A DNA stretch of 64,000 nt from positions 251,425 through 315,424 of the forward strand of contig NZ_JBHUJS010000014.1 in NCBI RefSeq assembly GCF_042683405.1, written 5' to 3'. The stretch is from Telluria sp042683405 (GTDB taxonomy: Bacteria > Pseudomonadota > Gammaproteobacteria > Burkholderiales > Burkholderiaceae_D). The position numbers were made by a program, and so were the translations under genes. Below the pieces are notes generated by a model. It worked only from the letters and a program-made list of their open reading frames with translations. It ran no database searches and was not told the DNA's origin. Shown here piece by piece: positions 42,354-52,275 of this stretch; within the stretch, counting starts at the first letter, position 1; the number at the start of each line of letters is the position of its first letter.

Positions 42354-45300
42354 TCAGTGGCCTACCAGGTGCGCATGCCACAAGGGCCGGTCCGTGCCGG
42401 GGTCGAGCAGGTAGTCGAGCTTCCCCGCGATGATGGTCGCCACCGGCAGCCCGTCCCTGAACAGCACGCGGTTGCCCGCCAGCGCCGGGACCTTGTCGCC
42501 CGCAAGCAGCGTGCCGGACAGGTTGAGCGGATCGACGCCGGAGATGGTCACCAGCGTGCCGTCCTGCGGTCGCCGCCGCACTTCGCGCAGCAGCGGGATC
42601 GCCTCCGGCAGCGCGAACTGCTCGCCCGAGAAACCGGCGACAAAGCGCCCGCCGCGAATGTCCCCGCGCGCTTCGAGCCGGTGGTACACCGGCTGCAGTT
42701 CGCGCCACGATGGCATCCACGAGGCCTCGCGCTCCAGCAGCCGCCAGAACACGACGCCGTAGCGCCGCAGCAGCGTCATGGCGACATGCTCCAGCGTTTC
42801 CGGATCGGTGCGCGGCTTGCGGGCCGGGCGGCCATCTGATGGTGCGGGAGGGGGCGGGTCGCCTCTCCGAACCAGCGCCCAGCGTCCCGCTTCCTCCATC
42901 GACGGACCCGCGCCACGGCGGCGCCGCTTGTCATTGCTGGCGCGCTTGGTCGCGGGCAGCAGCATCGCGCGCATGCCGGCGAAGCTGTCGGCGTTGACCA
43001 GGCCTGTCGCCACGAGTTCGCCGAGCGCGTTCTCCAGTTCCACCGGCAGCAGGCGCGCGTCGTGCTGCAGTTCGTCGAAAAACATGGCGCCATGCTGGCG
43101 CAGCGCATCGAGCACCAGCGCAGCGCGGGACGATACTTCCGGCGGGGCGCCCGGACCGGGCAGCGCAAGCCATCGCGCGGCCTGGCGGCGCGGCAGCAGC
43201 ACGATCGGCGTGCTGCGCACCGGACCGCCTGACGCCGACAGAGGCGCGCCGATGCGCGTCCACACCAGTTTCCCTGACCGGCACAGTTCATCCAGCCACA
43301 GGATCGAGTAGTCGCGCAGCCTCAGGGCGAGCAGGTCGCTTTCCCATGCGCCGGCGGCCGCTTCGTAGCCTTCCAGCTGCGCCAGGACTTCGGGGAGCGC
43401 ATCCTGCCCCTGCAGTTGCGTGTCGCGCGTCAGGTGCTGCCAGTCGAACAAAAAGCGCATGAAGTCCTGCTGCTCGACAGGCTCGATCTCGCGCCGCAGG
43501 CTGCGGATCGTGTAGCGGTGGATGCGCGCGAGCAGGTGGCGTTCGCTCCATTCCTCTTCCGTTGTCCCCGGCGTGAAGCGGCCGCGCATCACATAGCCTT
43601 CGCTTTCCAGCTGTGCGAGTGCGATCGCGACGGCGCTTTCCGGCAGCGCCATGGCGGCGGCGATGTGCGCAAGCGGCTGCGGTCCGAAGCCGGTCAGGCG
43701 CGCGCGCACGATCTCCACCAGCGCGCTGTCGCGCGACCAGGGTGCGTCGCCATTGCCGCGATGGCTTTCCGGGATCGTCAGGGCCGGCGTCGCCGTGGCC
43801 TCGGGGTAGGCCGCCTGCAGGCAGTCCAGCCGCTCGAGCGGCACCCAGAAATCGACGCCGGCGTCGCCTCGCAAGCGCGTCACGCGGCCGCTTTCGGCCA
43901 GCTGTTCCAGCCACCTTGGCCAGCCGTCCTGCGCGAGCGCCTCGGCGCGGGTGATGAACGACAGCGCGACCAGGGCTTCCTGCACCTCGTCGCTGTTGCG
44001 CGCCTGCGGCCAAGCTTCGGCGGCGACGCTGGCGATCGCATCCGCGTCGAGCGCGCCCAGGTCGTCCGGGGATTCGGGATCGCTCCAGCGGCGGCTGCGC
44101 ACCGCCTGCGTGCGGCGCTCCTCCAGCGGCGCATCGTCGAGGAAGGCGTACGGGTTGGCGTTGAGGATCTCGGCCGCCAGCGGCGAGGGCGCGGGCAGGT
44201 CGCGCGCGAGCAGGCGCACGTCGCCGGCTTCGATGCGGCGCAGCAGGGCCAGCCAGCCGTCGCTGTCCATCGCATCGTGCAGGCAGTCGTCCAGGGTCTG
44301 ATCGACCAGCGGATGGCTGGGCAGTTCGCGCTCGCCGACGACGTTTTCCAGGCACGCCGCCTGGTCGGGGAAGACCGACGCCAGCAGGTCGTCGCTCTTC
44401 ATGCGCTGCAGCTGCGGCGCCACCTTGCGCCCGCCGGTAAATCTCGGAAGCGCCAGGGCGGTCGTGGCGTTCCAGCGCCACCGCACATTGAACATGGGCG
44501 CATCGAGCAGGGCCTGGACCAGGATATGCTCCGCGGTGGAGGAGCGCAGGTAGCGCCACACCTCGTCCAGCGGGAAGCTGTGGCTGGTGGACAGCGACAG
44601 GATGATCGCATCTTCCGTCGCCGCCGCCTGCAGCTCGAAATTGAAGGTGCGGCAGAAGCGCTTGCGCAGCGCCAGCCCCCATGCGCGGTTGATGCGGCTG
44701 CCGAACGGCGCGTGCAGGACCAGCTGCATGCCGCCCGACTCGTCGAAGAAGCGCTCCATCACCAGCGTGTCCTGGGTCGGCAGCGCGCCGAGCGCGGCGC
44801 GCGAGCGCGCCAGGTACTCGACAATCTGGCGCGCGGCTTCCTCGTGCAGGCCCAGGTGCTCGTCCAGCCAGGCCACGGCACGGTCGAGTCCGGCACCTTT
44901 ATCCGAAAAACCCGTTGGGCCGATTCCTAAAAAGGTGCCAGACCCCACGGCGGGGCTGTCGAATGGGGACGGGACTCCCGCTGCGGCATTTTCCGAAGGC
45001 GAAGTTGGGACGGTTCCTAACAAGGTGCCTGACCCCGGGGTTGGGTTTTCTGAAGGGGGGTAGGTGAGTTCGTGTTCGATGGCGGCGCGCAGGCGGGCGA
45101 CGCCGGCCGACAGTTCGTCGCTGCGGCCCGGGGCTTCGCCCAGCCAGAACGGGATGCTGGGGGCGGCGCCGTGGGCGTCTTCGACGCGCACCTTGCCGGC
45201 GTCGACTTTCAGGATGCGGTAGGAGGTGTTCCCGAGCTGGAAGACGTCGCCGGCCATGCTCTCGACCGCAAAGTCTTCGTTGACGGTGCCGACCGAGTGG

Positions 45301-46832
45301 CCCTGCGGTTCGAGCAGGACGGTGTAGTCGGCGTTGTCGGGAATGGTGCCCCCGGAGGTGACGGCGGCGAGCTTGCCGCCGCGCCGGCCGCGCAAGGTGC
45401 CGGCGGCGGCGTCGCGGTGCAGGTAGGCGCCGCGCACGCCGTTGCGGGTGGTGTAGCCCTCGGCCAGCATGCGCAGGATGGCGTCGTAGCGCGCGCGTTC
45501 CAGGCTGGCGTAGGGGTAGGCGCGGCGTACCAGTTCATACAGGTCGTCCTCGCGCCATTCGCGCGAGGAGACTTCGGCGACGATCTGCTGCGCCAGCACG
45601 TCGAGCGGAGCGCGCGGGATGCGCAGGGCATCGAGCTCGCCGCGCCGCACGCAATCGAGCAGGGCGGCGCATTCGATGAGGTCATCGCGCGACGTGGGGA
45701 ACAGGCGGCCTTTCGGGATGCCGCCGACGTGGTGGCCGGAGCGGCCTACCCGCTGCAGGAAGGAGGCGATGCTGCGCGGGGAGCCGACCTGGCACACGAG
45801 GTCGACGTCGCCGATGTCGATGCCAAGTTCGAGCGAGGCGGTGGCGATCAGGACGCGCAGGTCGCCGCGCTTGAGGCGCTGTTCGGCATCGAGCCGGTAT
45901 TCCTTGGCCAGGCTGCCGTGGTGCGCGGCGACGTGTTCCGCTCCCAGCCGCTCTCCCAGGTGGCGCGCGATGCGTTCGGCCATGCGCCGCGTGTTGACGA
46001 AGATGAGCGTGGTCTTGTGCTGGACCGCCAGTTCGGCCATGCGGTCGTATACGCGGTCCCACACTTCGTTGGGCATGACCGCCTCCAGCGGCACCGGCGG
46101 CAGTTCGAGCCCCAGGTCGCGCGCACGCACGTGGCCGACGTCGACCACGGCGCAGTCGCCCCCGCCGCGCCCGACCAGGTAGTCGGCCACCAGCGACAGC
46201 GGTTTCTGGGTGGCGGACAGGCCGATGCGCACCGGCCGGCGTCCACACAACGCGTCCAGGCGTTCGAGGCTGAGGGCGAGGTGGCTACCGCGCTTGCTGC
46301 CGGCGACGGCGTGGATCTCGTCGACGATCACGGTGCGCACGGTCGACAGCATGGCGCGCCCGCTGTCCGATCCGAGCAGCACGTACAGCGATTCGGGCGT
46401 GGTGACGAGGATGTGCGGCGGCCGTTTGCGCATGGCGTTGCGTTCGGCCGTCGTGGTGTCGCCGGTCCGCACCGCGGTGCGGATGCCATGCGGGGGCAGT
46501 CCCAGTGCGGCCAGTTGCGCGCCGATGCCGGCCAGCGGCGCGTCGAGGTTCAGGCGGATGTCGTTCGACAGCGCCTTCAAGGGCGACACGTACAGCACCT
46601 GCGTTTCGTCCGGCAGGGCGGCCTCGCTGCTCTCCTGCACCAGCGCGTCGATGGCGGCCAGGAAGGCGGTCAGCGTCTTGCCCGATCCGGTCGGCGCCGC
46701 CACCAGGGTTGGACGGCCGGCCTGGATCAGCGGCCAGGCGCGCCGCTGCGCCTCGGTCGCCGCCGGGAAGGACGCGCCGAACCACGCGGCGACAGCCGGG
46801 TGAAAGTCCTTCCAGATGCTGTCCAGTGGCAT
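42354..46832 (-). CDS. lhr: Large ATP-dependent helicase Lhr with a repeat-derived insertion
   Basis: Superfamily 2 helicase of 1492 residues, acting in DNA repair. Motif I is PTGSGKT (47-53), motif II DEIH (171-174), motif III SATQ and motif VI QRVGRSGH; a winged-helix and Lhr-core region follow, then the long C-terminal extension (Lhr-CTD, with WLLDPGTDRPLW-like end). Between ELTY and the DRAVAWLDEHLG segment (about residues 590-646) lies an extra Pro/Gly/Ser/Thr-rich stretch made of two 30-residue units. Family members lack this. It is in frame and has no stop, so the gene appears intact. Confidence 0.93.
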   Translation of the reverse strand: MPLDSIWKDFHPAVAAWFGASFPAATEAQRRAWPLIQAGRPTLVAAPTGSGKTLTAFLAAIDALVQESSEAALPDETQVLYVSPLKALSNDIRLNLDAPLAGIGAQLAALGLPPHGIRTAVRTGDTTTAERNAMRKRPPHILVTTPESLYVLLGSDSGRAMLSTVRTVIVDEIHAVAGSKRGSHLALSLERLDALCGRRPVRIGLSATQKPLSLVADYLVGRGGGDCAVVDVGHVRARDLGLELPPVPLEAVMPNEVWDRVYDRMAELAVQHKTTLIFVNTRRMAERIARHLGERLGAEHVAAHHGSLAKEYRLDAEQRLKRGDLRVLIATASLELGIDIGDVDLVCQVGSPRSIASFLQRVGRSGHHVGGIPKGRLFPTSRDDLIECAALLDCVRRGELDALRIPRAPLDVLAQQIVAEVSSREWREDDLYELVRRAYPYASLERARYDAILRMLAEGYTTRNGVRGAYLHRDAAAGTLRGRRGGKLAAVTSGGTIPDNADYTVLLEPQGHSVGTVNEDFAVESMAGDVFQLGNTSYRILKVDAGKVRVEDAHGAAPSIPFWLGEAPGRSDELSAGVARLRAAIEHELTYPPSENPTPGSGTLLGTVPTSPSENAAAGVPSPFDSPAVGSGTFLGIGPTGFSDKGAGLDRAVAWLDEHLGLHEEAARQIVEYLARSRAALGALPTQDTLVMERFFDESGGMQLVLHAPFGSRINRAWGLALRKRFCRTFNFELQAAATEDAIILSLSTSHSFPLDEVWRYLRSSTAEHILVQALLDAPMFNVRWRWNATTALALPRFTGGRKVAPQLQRMKSDDLLASVFPDQAACLENVVGERELPSHPLVDQTLDDCLHDAMDSDGWLALLRRIEAGDVRLLARDLPAPSPLAAEILNANPYAFLDDAPLEERRTQAVRSRRWSDPESPDDLGALDADAIASVAAEAWPQARNSDEVQEALVALSFITRAEALAQDGWPRWLEQLAESGRVTRLRGDAGVDFWVPLERLDCLQAAYPEATATPALTIPESHRGNGDAPWSRDSALVEIVRARLTGFGPQPLAHIAAAMALPESAVAIALAQLESEGYVMRGRFTPGTTEEEWSERHLLARIHRYTIRSLRREIEPVEQQDFMRFLFDWQHLTRDTQLQGQDALPEVLAQLEGYEAAAGAWESDLLALRLRDYSILWLDELCRSGKLVWTRIGAPLSASGGPVRSTPIVLLPRRQAARWLALPGPGAPPEVSSRAALVLDALRQHGAMFFDELQHDARLLPVELENALGELVATGLVNADSFAGMRAMLLPATKRASNDKRRRRGAGPSMEEAGRWALVRRGDPPPPAPSDGRPARKPRTDPETLEHVAMTLLRRYGVVFWRLLEREASWMPSWRELQPVYHRLEARGDIRGGRFVAGFSGEQFALPEAIPLLREVRRRPQDGTLVTISGVDPLNLSGTLLAGDKVPALAGNRVLFRDGLPVATIIAGKLDYLLDPGTDRPLWHAHLVGH
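44898..45077. repeat. Two 90-bp family B/A repeat units inside lhr
   Basis: The motif CCTAA(A/C)AAGGTGCC(A/T)GACCCC occurs at 44926-44946 and 45016-45036, exactly 90 bases apart, with flanking sequence alike between copies. Both units are in frame with lhr and encode GSGTLLGTVP and GSGTFLGIGP. Confidence 0.8.
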
Positions 46833-46900
46833 GCGCTCATTCGTCCAGTGCAGGTCCCCAATTCTAGCAACAAGCCGGGAAAGGGGCAGGCAAGCGGACT

Positions 46901-49123
46901 TCAGTCCCGCGGCCGGTTCGCGCCCGGCGCTGGCGTAACGCCACCCAGCCGATAGGACAGCCCGAGATACACCACGCGCCCGTCGAACCGCCGCACGTTG
47001 CGCTCCCTCAGCACGGGCGTCTCGATGCGGGTATCCGATCCGGTCGAACCGAATACGTCGTTCACGTTCAGTACGAGGCTCAGCGCCGGGGTCAGCGTGC
47101 GCCGGTAGTTGACGCTGGCATGGGAATACGGCTTGCGCGATCCCTGCCCGAACAGCGATGCCCCCTGCGCGCTCAGCGTGAGCTGCACGGTATCCTGCTT
47201 TGTCGCTTTGTAGTTGAAACGCGCCCGGCCCGTCAGCGAGGTCGCGCTGCGTCGCGCATCTCCGCCCAGTTGCTCGTCCCAGCTGCGCTGTTCCATGCGG
47301 TTCACGGTGCCGCTGGTGTGCAGGGTCAGGTTCGGCAGCAGTTTTCCGTTCGCCGAAAATTCGAGACCCGCGCTGCGGCTGCTGCCGCTGTTGTCGCGCG
47401 TGGTCAGCAGCACCGTCTCGCTGATGAAGTAGCGCCGTTCGGAGATCTCGTGCGCGTCATGTTCGTAGAACGCGCGCAGGTTGGTCTCGACCGTGCCGAT
47501 CCTGGTTTCCAGCCCCAGGTCCAGCGAATCGCTCGTGCCCGGGCGAAGGTGCGGGTTGCCGGAAGAGACGTTGAACTCGTCGCGGTACACCACAAAGGGA
47601 TTGAGTTCGCGCGCATCCGGCCGCCGCAACCGTCGTGCGTAACTCAGGCGGACATCGGTGGCCTCGGATAGGCTGTAGTTGATGTAGAAGCTCGGGATCA
47701 GGCTGGTGTCCCGGTTGTCGGCACGGATACCGCTGGTCATCTGGTCGATGTCGAGCCGGATGTGCTCGACCCGCAGCCCGCCCAGCACGCCCCAGCGTTC
47801 GCCGGGCCGCCATTCGTAGGAGCCGTACACGGCAACGCTGGCCTGGCCGACGCGGAAGCGGTTGGTGCGCACCGGGTTCACGGTCTCGATGCCGGTCGCC
47901 GGGTCGATGCTGGTGTAGCGCGTGTCGAAGGTATCCGTGTGCCCGGCCCACTTGCCGCCCAGCTTGAGCGTGCCGCTCTCGCCCGGCCGCTCGTAGTCGG
48001 CGGTCAGGTCGGCGATGCGGTTGGCGGTGGTGCCGGCCTGTCGGCTGCGCGTATCCAGCACGCCCGGAGGACGCAGCGTGTAGGTGTTGGTGAATGCATT
48101 GTCGCCCAGGGTGTCGGAGGAGGACAGCCGCAGGTCCGCGCTGAATCGTTCGCCGCGCAGCGCGCCCTTGCGCTCCCAGGATGCGCCCACGCTGTAGTGG
48201 TCGCTCTCACCCGTGCGCATGGTGCTGCGTTCGTAGTCGCTGTCGGCGATGTCGTCCTGCCCGAAGTGGACGTAGCGGTCGTGCGCGTCCAGCCCGTTGC
48301 CGCGCCGGGAAAAGGACGCGTTCGCGGCCAGCTTGTCGCGCTCGTCCAGGTTGTAGGTCAGCGAGCCGCTGAATCCCGCCGAGTCGTTGAGCCCGCGCGA
48401 GGACGTATCCTGCGTGCTGCGGCTCTCGACGCCGGTGACCGGGTGGATGCGCGTGCGCGCGGCATGCCCGGACGAGCCGCGCCCGTCCTGGCGCATGTGG
48501 ACCGATCCCTGCGCGCCGAAGCGCCCGGCATGGTAGCTGCCGTTCAGCGAGGCGTTGCGGCGACCGGCGGTGCCGGCATTGGCGTTGAGGACGGCGAAGC
48601 CGCCGGCGCGGCGCGTGCGCTTCATCACGATGTTAATGACGGGGCCGCCGCCCGACTCGTTGCCGAACTGGGCGCCCGGGTTGTTGATGACTTCGACCGA
48701 GGCGATGTCGCCCGCGGGAAGGGCGTTCAGCGCGGCGCCGCGTTGCTCGCCCTGCAGCATGGCCGACGGTTTGCCATCGATGAGCACCTGGACGTTCTGC
48801 TTGCCGCGCAGTGTCACATTGCCGTCGGGATCGACCGATACCGACGGCACCTTGTTGAGCGCATCGGCGGCGGTGTCGTTGCTCGCGCCAGGGTCGTTCC
48901 CGATGTCGTAGACCTGGCGGTCGGCCCGGTTGGTCGGCCGGGCTCCGACGACCGTTACCTCTGAAGGGGGCGGGGCAGGTGCGGCGGCGCCAGCCGGCGC
49001 AGGCTTGGCGGCCGGCGCGGCCACAGGCGGCTGGACGGGGGGCGCCTGTGCGCTGGCGGCGGCCTGCAATGCGCACAGCAGTGCGGCGGCACAACCTTTG
49101 TGCAACAGAGGCGGAGAACCCAT
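46901..49123 (-). CDS. TonB-dependent-type outer-membrane beta-barrel receptor
   Basis: Outer-membrane protein of 740 residues from ATG 49123: signal peptide, a Pro/Ala-rich linker, a TonB-box-like SEVTVVGARP, then a plug domain (DALNKVPSVSVDPDGNVTLRG, VLIDGKPSAML, IASVEVINNPGAQF) and a barrel ending in LGLSYRLGG. The plug is of the 'outer membrane beta-barrel family' type. No Fur box is seen near its start; the substrate is unknown. It diverges from the lipid kinase gene. Confidence 0.83.
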   Translation of the reverse strand: MGSPPLLHKGCAAALLCALQAAASAQAPPVQPPVAAPAAKPAPAGAAAPAPPPSEVTVVGARPTNRADRQVYDIGNDPGASNDTAADALNKVPSVSVDPDGNVTLRGKQNVQVLIDGKPSAMLQGEQRGAALNALPAGDIASVEVINNPGAQFGNESGGGPVINIVMKRTRRAGGFAVLNANAGTAGRRNASLNGSYHAGRFGAQGSVHMRQDGRGSSGHAARTRIHPVTGVESRSTQDTSSRGLNDSAGFSGSLTYNLDERDKLAANASFSRRGNGLDAHDRYVHFGQDDIADSDYERSTMRTGESDHYSVGASWERKGALRGERFSADLRLSSSDTLGDNAFTNTYTLRPPGVLDTRSRQAGTTANRIADLTADYERPGESGTLKLGGKWAGHTDTFDTRYTSIDPATGIETVNPVRTNRFRVGQASVAVYGSYEWRPGERWGVLGGLRVEHIRLDIDQMTSGIRADNRDTSLIPSFYINYSLSEATDVRLSYARRLRRPDARELNPFVVYRDEFNVSSGNPHLRPGTSDSLDLGLETRIGTVETNLRAFYEHDAHEISERRYFISETVLLTTRDNSGSSRSAGLEFSANGKLLPNLTLHTSGTVNRMEQRSWDEQLGGDARRSATSLTGRARFNYKATKQDTVQLTLSAQGASLFGQGSRKPYSHASVNYRRTLTPALSLVLNVNDVFGSTGSDTRIETPVLRERNVRRFDGRVVYLGLSYRLGGVTPAPGANRPRD

Positions 49124-49247
49124 CGGCGGTGCGGAGTAGGAAAATGTTGAGCATAGAGAACTTTTCCGCCGAAGTACAGGGGCCGTTCGTGCGGCAGGCT
49201 TGTCCTCCACCGTGTCATGATGGGCACAACGAACAGCCCCGACATGT

Positions 49248-50198
49248 ATGACGCCTACCGAGCCAAGCAACCTGCCGCTGTACATCATCCTCAACGCCGG
49301 TTCCGGCCATGCGGAGACCGATCTGCAGCGCCAGACCATCGAGGAGGAGCTGGCGCGCGCGGGCAGGCGTTTCGAGCTGACGGTGGTGGAGGACCCCGGC
49401 GAGCTGGCGCAGGTCGCGGAACAGGCGGTGGCCAAGGCGCGCCAGGCTGGCGGCATCGTGGTCGCGGCGGGCGGTGACGGGACCATTAATACGGTGGCGC
49501 GCGCGACGCTCTCCAGCGGCTGTCCGTTCGGGGTGCTGCCGCAGGGGACCTTCAATTATTTCGGCCGCACGCACGGGATCCCGCAGGACCTGGCCGGGGC
49601 GGTGCGCGCGCTGCTGACGGCGCATGTGCAGCCGGTGCAGGTGGGCCGCCTGAACGACCGCATCTTCCTGGTCAATGCCAGCGTGGGACTGTACCCGACG
49701 CTGCTGGAGCAGCGCGAGCGCGACAAGCGCCAGTATGGGCGCAGCCGGGTCATCGCCTTCCTCTCGGCGATCAAGACCATCCTGGGCTTTCGCAAGCAGC
49801 TGACCATCCGCTTCGACCTGGGCGGCGCGCCCGAGACCATCCGCACCACGACACTATTCGTGGGGAACAATGCGCTCCAGATGGAGCAGGTGGGCATCGA
49901 GACGATGAAGCTCGCGCTGGAAGAAGGCAGGCTGGCGGCGGTGGCGCCGCGCTCGATCGGCAAGCTGGCCACGCTGGGCCTGCTGGTGCGCGGCGCGTTC
50001 GGCCAGCTGGGCGGGTCCGGCGACCTGATCGCGTTCGGCTTCAGGCGCATGACGGTGTGGCAGCGCGGCTGGTACGGCAGGCGCCGCGTGAAGGTGGCGA
50101 TCGACGGCGAAGTCACGCACCTGGCGCCGCCGCTCGAGTTCGAAGTGATCGAAGACCAGCTGCTCCTGCTGGTGCCGGAAAATCCCGTGCGCGAGTGA
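49248..50198 (+). CDS. Diacylglycerol/lipid kinase family protein
   Basis: 316-residue DAGK-catalytic-domain protein (YegS/BmrU-like). YIILNAGSGHAETDL opens the nucleotide-binding fold, VVAAGGDGTINTVA carries the GGDGT phosphate-binding motif, and VLPQGTFNYFGR is the substrate loop. Phosphorylates a lipid or sphingoid-like substrate in the membrane. The next gene converges on its 3' end, six bases away. Confidence 0.88.
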   Translation: MTPTEPSNLPLYIILNAGSGHAETDLQRQTIEEELARAGRRFELTVVEDPGELAQVAEQAVAKARQAGGIVVAAGGDGTINTVARATLSSGCPFGVLPQGTFNYFGRTHGIPQDLAGAVRALLTAHVQPVQVGRLNDRIFLVNASVGLYPTLLEQRERDKRQYGRSRVIAFLSAIKTILGFRKQLTIRFDLGGAPETIRTTTLFVGNNALQMEQVGIETMKLALEEGRLAAVAPRSIGKLATLGLLVRGAFGQLGGSGDLIAFGFRRMTVWQRGWYGRRRVKVAIDGEVTHLAPPLEFEVIEDQLLLLVPENPVRE

Positions 50199-50204
50199 GC
50201 GCCG

Positions 50205-51710
50205 TCACTCCGTCTGGAAGGCCTGCTCGCGCTTCTTCTTCAGTGCCGGCAGCAGCACCACCGCCATCGCGGCCAGCGCCAGCGCCAGCATGGCCGCGCT
50301 GATCGGACGCTCCACGAACACCATCGGATCGCCGCGCGAGAGCAGCAGCGCGCGCCGCATGTACTCCTCCATCATGGGGCCGATGATATAGCCGAGCAGC
50401 ATCGGCGCCGGCTCGGCCCCCAGCTTGGCGCAGATGTAGCCAAGCAGGCCAAAGATGGCCAGCAGCCAGACGTCGAATTCGCTGTTGTTCAGGCTGAACA
50501 CGCCGATGGCGCAGAAGGTCAGGATGGCCGGGTAGAGCAGGTGGTAGGGCACCGCGATCATCCGCACCCACAGGCCGATCATCGGCAGGTTCAGGATCAC
50601 CAGGAACAGGTTCCCGAACCACATGGACACCACCAGTCCCCAGAATAGCGCCGGCTGCTCGGTCATGACGGCAGGTCCCGGCTGGATGCCCTGGATGATC
50701 ATCGCGCTGATCATCAGCGCCATCACCGGGTTGGCGGGGATGCCCAGCGTGAGCATGGGGATGAACGAGGTTTGCGCGCCGGAGTTGTTTGCCGCTTCGG
50801 GCGCGGCCACGCCTTCGATCGCGCCTTTGCCGAATTCGCCGGCGTTGGGCGAAACCTTCTTTTCGATCGAGTAGGCGGCAAACGACGCCAGCATTGCGCC
50901 GCCGCCGGGCAGGATTCCCAGCGCCGAGCCGAGCGCGGTCCCGCGCAGCACGGGCGCAACGATGCGCTTGAAGTCTTCCTTGCTGAGCATCAGGCGGCTG
51001 ACCTTGCGCGCGAGGACGCTGCGGGCGCCTTCGTCGTGTTCCAGGTTGCGGATGATTTCGCCGATGCCGAACATGCCCATCGCCGCGATCACGAAGTTGA
51101 TCCCGTCGGCCAGTTGCGGCATCTCGAAGGTATAGCGCTGCGCGCCGGAGTTGACGTCGGTCCCCACCAGCCCGAGCAGCAGGCCCAGCAGGACCATGCC
51201 GACGGCGTTGAGCAGCGAGCCGCTGGCCAGGACGACCGAGGCGACCAGGCCCAGCACCATGAGGGAGAAATATTCCGCGGGGCCGAACCTGAGCGCGAGC
51301 TCGGCCAGCGGCGGCGCGAACAAGGCCAGCAGGATGGTGGCGACGGTCCCGGCAAAGAACGAGGACAGCGCGGCGGTGGCGAGCGCGCGTCCGGCGCTGC
51401 CGCTGCGTGCCATCTGGTGGCCGTCGATGGCAGTGACCACGGACGAGGACTCGCCCGGCAAATTGACGAGGATCGCGGTGGTGGAGCCGCCGTACTGGGC
51501 GCCATAATAGATCCCGGCCAGCATGATCAGGGCCGACGTCGGCTCCAGGCCGAAGGTCACCGGGAGCAGCATCGAGATGGTGGCGATCGGCCCGAGGCCC
51601 GGCAGCACGCCGACCGCAGTCCCGACGAACACGCCGATCAGGCAGTACATCAGGTTGGTCATCGTGAACGCGGTGTCGAAGCCCAGCGCGAGATTGGCGA
51701 GGATGTCCAT
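50205..51710 (-). CDS. tctA: Tripartite tricarboxylate transporter large permease
   Basis: Twelve-helix inner-membrane permease of 501 residues. GTAVGVLPGLGPIATISMLLP and YGGSTTAILVNLPGESSSV are the two family hallmark loops, with a further matching half (LGILPGGGAMLASFAAY). It is the third gene of a tctC-tctB-tctA operon; the stop of tctB is 15 bases upstream. Confidence 0.92.
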   Translation of the reverse strand: MDILANLALGFDTAFTMTNLMYCLIGVFVGTAVGVLPGLGPIATISMLLPVTFGLEPTSALIMLAGIYYGAQYGGSTTAILVNLPGESSSVVTAIDGHQMARSGSAGRALATAALSSFFAGTVATILLALFAPPLAELALRFGPAEYFSLMVLGLVASVVLASGSLLNAVGMVLLGLLLGLVGTDVNSGAQRYTFEMPQLADGINFVIAAMGMFGIGEIIRNLEHDEGARSVLARKVSRLMLSKEDFKRIVAPVLRGTALGSALGILPGGGAMLASFAAYSIEKKVSPNAGEFGKGAIEGVAAPEAANNSGAQTSFIPMLTLGIPANPVMALMISAMIIQGIQPGPAVMTEQPALFWGLVVSMWFGNLFLVILNLPMIGLWVRMIAVPYHLLYPAILTFCAIGVFSLNNSEFDVWLLAIFGLLGYICAKLGAEPAPMLLGYIIGPMMEEYMRRALLLSRGDPMVFVERPISAAMLALALAAMAVVLLPALKKKREQAFQTE

Positions 51711-51725
51711 GTGCGTTGGCTCCGC

Positions 51726-52187
51726 TCAGAAGTCCAGCCAGGGGCCGATCACGGGCATCGGCAAGCCCAGTAGCCGCACGAACATCAAGACGGCGAAGAC
51801 GGCCAGCCCGATGGCCAATGGCAGCGCCCAGCGCAAGCGGAAGCCGGGGCTGGCCAGCGCGCTCAGCAGCACCAGCAGGACGATGGACGGGGCCAGCCCG
51901 GCGCCCCGCATCAGGTAGCCGAACAGCAGGATCGAGCCGAGCACCAACACCATGCCCTTGATGTGGAAGCTCCCCACCGGCTCGCCGTCGCGCAGGAACG
52001 AACGCACCACCGCGAGCAGCCCAATCAGGGCCAGCAGCCCGCCCAGCACGGAAGGGAAGTAGGCGGGGCCCATGCGCGCGACGGACCCCATCGGCAGCTC
52101 GAGCGCGAACACGATGGCGGCCAGGCCGAAGGCCAGGAAGATGATGCCGGTCCAGAAATCTTTCGGATGGCGGATGAATGCGGGCAC
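51726..52187 (-). CDS. tctB: Tripartite tricarboxylate transporter small permease
   Basis: Membrane protein of 153 residues with four helices of the TctB family: DFWTGIIFLAFGLAAIVFA, MGPAYFPSVLGGLLALIGLL. GTG 52187 with GGAG upstream gives VPAFIRHPKDF; a longer frame begins in the GC-rich tctC-tctB spacer. It works with TctA to form the membrane part of the tripartite carboxylate transporter. Confidence 0.88.
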   Translation of the reverse strand: MPAFIRHPKDFWTGIIFLAFGLAAIVFALELPMGSVARMGPAYFPSVLGGLLALIGLLAVVRSFLRDGEPVGSFHIKGMVLVLGSILLFGYLMRGAGLAPSIVLLVLLSALASPGFRLRWALPLAIGLAVFAVLMFVRLLGLPMPVIGPWLDF

Positions 52188-52275
52188 GTGATTCTCCGGG
52201 TGGGGATGCCGGTCGGGCTGGCCGGCTGGCCGCGCCGGGGCGCCGGGCGGACCCGCCCCGGCGCCCGAGCCGGAT

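Noticed and set aside
45072..46955. Plus-strand open frame of 627 codons opposite lhr
   Set aside because: Shadow frame; helicase motifs are clearly on the minus strand.
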